Assembly (NCBI GenBank): GCA_027081495.1
Contig: JALWKJ010000231.1
Span: 1 to 9,552, forward strand
DNA length: 9,552 nucleotides
DNA from: Campylobacterales bacterium
GTDB taxonomy: Bacteria > Campylobacterota > Campylobacteria > Campylobacterales > QNZT01
Direction: 5' to 3'
How positions within the stretch are numbered: position 1 is the first letter of the stretch; each line of letters starts with the position of its first letter. The position numbers and the translations under genes were made by a program. Of this stretch, positions 7,021 through 9,552 are shown piece after piece. Below the pieces are notes generated by a model, which saw nothing but the letters and a program-made list of their open reading frames with translations, was not told the DNA's origin and did not search any database.

Positions 7021-7045
7021 AACTTGATAGCATCACTATCAAGTT
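7021..7045. promoter_or_regulatory. HAIR-like operator (putative HspR site) at the hsp20 promoter
   Basis: A perfect 10-bp inverted repeat (AACTTGATAG, 5-nt centre, CTATCAAGTT). Written as CTTGATA-N7-TATCAAG (7023-7043) it has the arm and spacer geometry of HAIR, the HspR operator CTTGAGT-N7-ACTCAAG; the two inner bases of each arm differ. It covers about +6 to +30 relative to the expected start site, where a bound repressor would block transcription. HspR controls heat-shock operons in Helicobacter and Campylobacter. It does not pair with the SD, so an RNA thermometer is less likely. Confidence 0.6.
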
Positions 7046-7068
7046 AATTTAGACATAAGGAGTTAAAT

Positions 7069-7494
7069 ATGATGGTAACAAAATTTGATCCCTTTGCGGA
7101 ACTCAAAAGACTTGAAGATAGACTCTTTCAAGCCTATCCGACGGTAAAAGAGGAGGGTACGATTTCAAGTTTCGCTCCGGTAGTAAATACGAGAGAAGAT
7201 GATAAAGCTTATCATATAGAGGCGGATCTTCCCGGTGTGAAAAAAGATGATATTCATGTAGATATCAATGAAGGAGTACTTACGATTTCAGGTGAAAGAA
7301 AGTATAAAAAAGAGACCAAAGAGAAAGACTATTATAAAGTCGAAAGCAGCTTCGGTAAATTTGAAAGAAGTTTCAGATTGCCTGACGATATCGATGAGGA
7401 GAGCATCAAAGCCGAGTCAAAAGACGGCGTATTGGAGATCACTTTGCCAAAAGTGAAAAAAGAGGAGAAAAAGAAAAAAATCGCCGTAAAATAA
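7069..7494 (+). CDS. Small heat shock protein, Hsp20/alpha-crystallin family
   Basis: A 141-residue ATP-independent holdase chaperone that should oligomerise and bind unfolding proteins in the cytoplasm. A short N-terminal arm (KFDPFAELKRLEDRL) leads to the alpha-crystallin domain from about residue 36 to 128. Its markers are ADLPGV (52-57), GVLTISGER (69-77) and GVLEITLPK (120-128). A Lys/Glu-rich tail ends in the I-x-V motif IAV (138-140), which docks neighbouring subunits in this family. SD AAGGAG (7057-7062) serves either of two adjacent ATGs (7069 or 7072). It has its own consensus promoter with a HAIR-like operator, indicating heat-shock repressor control, and a strong terminator after the stop. 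No terminator separates it from the porin upstream, so some readthrough from the feo operon is possible. Confidence 0.96.
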   Translation: MMVTKFDPFAELKRLEDRLFQAYPTVKEEGTISSFAPVVNTREDDKAYHIEADLPGVKKDDIHVDINEGVLTISGERKYKKETKEKDYYKVESSFGKFERSFRLPDDIDEESIKAESKDGVLEITLPKVKKEEKKKKIAVK

Positions 7495-7527
7495 GGGCTT
7501 TTTATCTTTTCTTTTATAAATAGAGAT

Positions 7528-7564
7528 AAAAGGGAGTCGGTTTTAATCCCGGCTCCCTTTTTTT
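7528..7564 (+). terminator. Rho-independent terminator after hsp20
   Basis: A 10-bp stem, AGGGAGTCGG (7531-7540) with CCGGCTCCCT (7549-7558) including one U-G pair, an 8-nt loop and a run of T to 7564; AAAA before the stem pairs with part of the T run. An additional AT stem (7500-7507 with 7524-7531) lies just upstream and would compete with its base. Confidence 0.93.
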
Positions 7565-7603
7565 ATGCCTAAAAAGCTATCATGAGAAAAAAAGGAAAAC
7601 TCT

Positions 7604-8185
7604 ATGAACGCCAGGATAAAAGAGTTGGTTGATCAAATTTCATCACTTGAAAAAAATCTAAAAGAGGAGATCGACAAAGAAGAATCGAAGCTCGATTATA
7701 AGATAAAAGAGGGAAAAATTTGGTTTGATAAAGAGACGATCGCCAGACAAAAAGAGGCGTTTACGGGACTTTTTAAATATCTAAAAGAGTCGCCCCTTTT
7801 ATATATCTTAACCGCTCCTATTATATATGTAGTAATTGTTCCGGCAATTTTTTTGGATCTGTTTGTAACCGTCTATCAACATATAAATTTTAGAGTTTAT
7901 AAGATACCTATTATAAAACGAAGCGATTATATCGTATTTGACAGGCACTATCTCGCATATCTTAATATGATTGAAAAGATCAACTGCCTTTATTGTAGTT
8001 ATTTTAACGGTTTGGCGGCTTATGTGACCGAGGTTGCGGCTGCAACGGAACAATTTTGGTGCCCTATCAAGCATGCGAAAAAAGTGGCTTACAGACATAC
8101 GAGATACGATCGATTCATTCCTTACGGCGACTCGGCGTATCATCAAAAGCTTGCAAAACTTCGCAAAGAGTTGCAACAAAAATAA
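7604..8185 (+). CDS. Conserved membrane protein of unknown function with CxxC and WCPxxxH motifs
   Basis: A 193-residue protein. I recall similar hypothetical proteins in many Proteobacteria but know of no assigned function. Residues 1-35 are charged and heptad-like (probable coiled coil). Residues 64-91 form a hydrophobic membrane hairpin or one long helix (LLYILTAPIIYVVIVPAIFL). The C-terminal half is soluble and rich in what look like conserved positions: DRHYLAYLN (113-121), INCLYCSYFNG with Cys128 and Cys131 as a CxxC, TEQFWCPIKHA with Cys153 and His157, and RYDRFIPYGD (167-176). Three Cys plus a His could bind a metal or Fe-S cluster, or act in thiol chemistry; this is inference. AAGG lies about 10 nt before the ATG. 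It follows the hsp20 terminator by 39 nt with no clear promoter, so low-level readthrough is possible. It is convergent with the transporter gene, 8 nt apart. Confidence 0.8.
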   Translation: MNARIKELVDQISSLEKNLKEEIDKEESKLDYKIKEGKIWFDKETIARQKEAFTGLFKYLKESPLLYILTAPIIYVVIVPAIFLDLFVTVYQHINFRVYKIPIIKRSDYIVFDRHYLAYLNMIEKINCLYCSYFNGLAAYVTEVAAATEQFWCPIKHAKKVAYRHTRYDRFIPYGDSAYHQKLAKLRKELQQK

Positions 8186-8193
8186 AAATAAAT

Positions 8194-9237
8194 TTAAACC
8201 AAAGCGCTTGCAAACTTTGTAATGTAGTAACCGCCGAATATTAGCCATATAAAAAGGATAAAAGCTAAATATATGGGTTTTAACCCCACTCCTTTAAATT
8301 TATCTATACCCGTTTCCATACCAAGCGCCGTCATTGCCATAGTCAGCGCGAAAGTATCGAGATTATTGATAACGGTTACGACTTTAAGAGATAAAAGATT
8401 TAGAGAATTAAATCCCGCGATCGCAATAAAACCCAAAGCAAACCATGGAATGTTAAGTTTTGTTTTTCTCCAAGATTTATCGGCATTTCTTGATCTGTTC
8501 ATCTTTGTCAACCAAATTCCCAAGATTATTAAAAAAGGAGCTATCATCATGACTCTGATCATTTTTACGATAACCGCTATCTTTGCGGCATCCTCTCCTA
8601 CGGCATTTCCCGCAGCTACCACATGAGCTACTTCATGAAGCGTACCTCCTATATATATGCCCATAGAGTCGGTTGCAAGATCCAAAACCCCGGTTTTATA
8701 TAGATAGGGATATAAAAACATAGATATCGTTCCAAAAAGTACGACGGTAGAAACGGCGATAGCGCTTTTGTATGCGGATGATTTTAAAACCGGCTCGGTT
8801 GCCAGTACCGCCGCTGCGCCGCAGATAGAACTTCCCGTACTAGTTAGAATAGTCGTCTCTTTATCGAGTTTTAGGATTTTGGTTCCGAAAAAATAACCTA
8901 TGATAAATGTGAGAGTTACTATTAGTGAGCTAACGATTATCCCCGCAAGCCCTACTTGCACTATGCTTTGAAAGGTGAGTCTAAATCCATAAAAAACTAT
9001 AGCGATGCGAAGAAGCGTTTTTGTAGAAAAAACTATTCCCTCTCCCCACTCTTTTGGAAGATCGCCTCTTAGAGTGTTTGCATATATCATTCCAAGGACG
9101 ATGCCGATGATAAGAGGGCTAATACCTAGATTTTGAAAAAAAAAGAATTCGGATATATAAGTAGCGCTTGCGGCAAAAAGCGCAACAAAAAGTAAACCAT
9201 GTATGGTATGAGGACGATTTTTTTTAGAAAATGCCAT
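8194..9237 (-). CDS. yeiH: YeiH-family (UPF0324) membrane transporter, putative sulfur-anion exporter
   Basis: A 347-residue inner-membrane protein of the YeiH/UPF0324 family (PF03601), full length, with about ten hydrophobic segments. Family motifs are clear: GISPLIIGIVLGMIYAN (38-54), the re-entrant-like TGSSICGAAAVLA (134-146) and GGTLHEVAHVVAAG (197-210), the latter with two His and a Glu. Databases often label the family 'putative sulfate exporter'. In enterobacteria yeiH is paired with the regulator YeiE and linked to sulfite tolerance, so sulfite is a reasonable substrate guess here. ATG at 9235-9237 has GGAG 5 nt upstream. The gene carries two homopolymer runs near its start (8 A and 9 T on the coding strand). 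It is divergent from the LysR gene, 118 nt apart, and has no obvious terminator before the convergent neighbour. Confidence 0.92.
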   Translation of the reverse strand: MAFSKKNRPHTIHGLLFVALFAASATYISEFFFFQNLGISPLIIGIVLGMIYANTLRGDLPKEWGEGIVFSTKTLLRIAIVFYGFRLTFQSIVQVGLAGIIVSSLIVTLTFIIGYFFGTKILKLDKETTILTSTGSSICGAAAVLATEPVLKSSAYKSAIAVSTVVLFGTISMFLYPYLYKTGVLDLATDSMGIYIGGTLHEVAHVVAAGNAVGEDAAKIAVIVKMIRVMMIAPFLIILGIWLTKMNRSRNADKSWRKTKLNIPWFALGFIAIAGFNSLNLLSLKVVTVINNLDTFALTMAMTALGMETGIDKFKGVGLKPIYLAFILFIWLIFGGYYITKFASALV

Positions 9238-9264
9238 TTTTTCTCCATTGTAAAAAAATTTTTA

Positions 9265-9304
9265 GGGGTAATAATATACTAACAGATAAACATTGATTTG
9301 TAAA
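9265..9304 (-). promoter_or_regulatory. Candidate yeiH promoter region in the divergent gap
   Basis: On the minus strand TTTACA is followed by a 17-nt spacer and TAGTAT, with an overlapping TATATT two bases further on. Either could be the -10. The 118-nt AT-rich gap between two divergent genes is where a LysR regulator would bind, but I cannot pick out a clear symmetrical LysR box. Confidence 0.35.
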
Positions 9305-9325
9305 ATAAAAAAAACTTGATATAAT
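9298..9325 (+). promoter_or_regulatory. Candidate promoter of the LysR-type regulator gene
   Basis: TTGTAA (9298-9303), 16-nt spacer and perfect TATAAT (9320-9325), giving a leader of about 24 nt. Its -35 overlaps the predicted yeiH promoter on the other strand, so the two would compete, the usual layout for a divergent LysR pair. Confidence 0.55.
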
Positions 9326-9355
9326 AATTAAAAATTTCAATAGATAAGAGAAAAT

Positions 9356-9552
9356 ATGACGCTGAAAGAGTTGGAGCTTTTTTATAATCTATGTGAGGAT
9401 TCTCATATCTCGCAACTTGCAAAAAAGTTGAATATGAGTCAATCGGCGATATCTTTGGCTATAAAATCTTTGGAAAAAAAATTGGGCGAGCCTCTATTTG
9501 ATCGATTAGGAAAAAAACTCGTTTTAAATGAAAGAGGAAGAGTGTTTAAAGA
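9356..9552 (+). CDS. LysR-type regulator, YeiE-like (3' end outside window)
   Basis: The first 65 residues of a LysR-family transcription factor; only the winged helix-turn-helix is in view. ISQLAKKLNMSQSAISLAIK (18-37) forms the HTH, followed by SLEKKLGEPLFDRLGKKLVLNERGR (38-62), the wing. The QSAIS, LEKKLG, LFDR and GKKLVLNE pieces are close to the YeiE subgroup, in which the wing reads FDRVGKRLVVNEHGR. AAGAG lies 5 nt before the ATG at 9356. It is divergent from yeiH exactly as yeiE often is, so it probably controls that transporter. The effector-binding domain lies beyond the window, so the ligand cannot be judged here. Confidence 0.88.
   Translation, partial: MTLKELELFYNLCEDSHISQLAKKLNMSQSAISLAIKSLEKKLGEPLFDRLGKKLVLNERGRVFK

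Noticed and set aside
7021..7045. CIRCE element (HrcA site) at hsp20
   Set aside because: CIRCE is TTAGCACTC-N9-GAGTGCTAA; the arms here differ, whereas the HAIR spacing fits.
7016..7068. RNA thermometer in the hsp20 leader
   Set aside because: The hairpin at 7021-7045 does not cover the SD at 7057-7062, and no U-rich stretch pairs well with it; the operator reading fits better.
7808..8248. A minus-strand open frame across the end of the CxxC membrane protein gene
   Set aside because: It runs antisense to a gene with clear conserved motifs, crosses into yeiH on its own strand in another frame, and shows no protein family features.
8273..8626. A plus-strand open frame inside yeiH
   Set aside because: It is antisense to transmembrane segments with family motifs, which accounts for its hydrophobic composition.

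Overview
The window is AT-rich and densely coded. Protein signatures, short intergenic gaps, overlapping starts and stops, and two TTG starts suggest a Campylobacterota (epsilonproteobacterial) chromosome, possibly of the free-living Sulfurimonas, Sulfurovum or Nitratiruptor type. The genus cannot be fixed from sequence alone. I see no tRNA, rRNA, CRISPR, IS element, integrase or phage gene; it reads as ordinary chromosome made of several small transcription units.

Left part (1-3317). A cysteine-type formate dehydrogenase alpha subunit enters from the left edge and overlaps yraN by 8 nt. A symmetric stem-loop terminator separates this unit from two leftward genes: a lipoprotein with two PKD-like domains, and a small VanZ-like membrane protein.

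Centre (3318-6972). A rightward ferrous-iron operon runs feoB, feoA, outer-membrane porin. feoB and feoA overlap by 4 nt; feoA and the porin overlap by 8 nt. A Fur-box-like palindrome lies upstream of feoB. The order feoB-feoA and the coupled porin are not the textbook arrangement. They suggest a matched outer- and inner-membrane route for Fe2+ or another small solute.

Right of centre (6973-8185). A small heat shock protein gene (hsp20) has a perfect-consensus sigma70 promoter. Just downstream of the -10 sits a palindrome with the arm and spacer geometry of the HAIR element bound by the heat-shock repressor HspR. A strong terminator follows hsp20, then a conserved membrane protein of unknown function with a CxxC and a WCPxxxH motif.

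Right end (8194-9552). A leftward yeiH-type transporter gene is divergent from a LysR-type regulator that leaves the window and whose DNA-binding domain resembles YeiE. This is the same pairing as enterobacterial yeiH/yeiE, which has been linked to sulfite.

The best candidates for new biology are the porin coupled to feoBA, the HAIR-like control of hsp20, a 10-mer (AAGACGATTT) at the same place in two predicted promoters, and the uncharacterised Cys-motif membrane protein.
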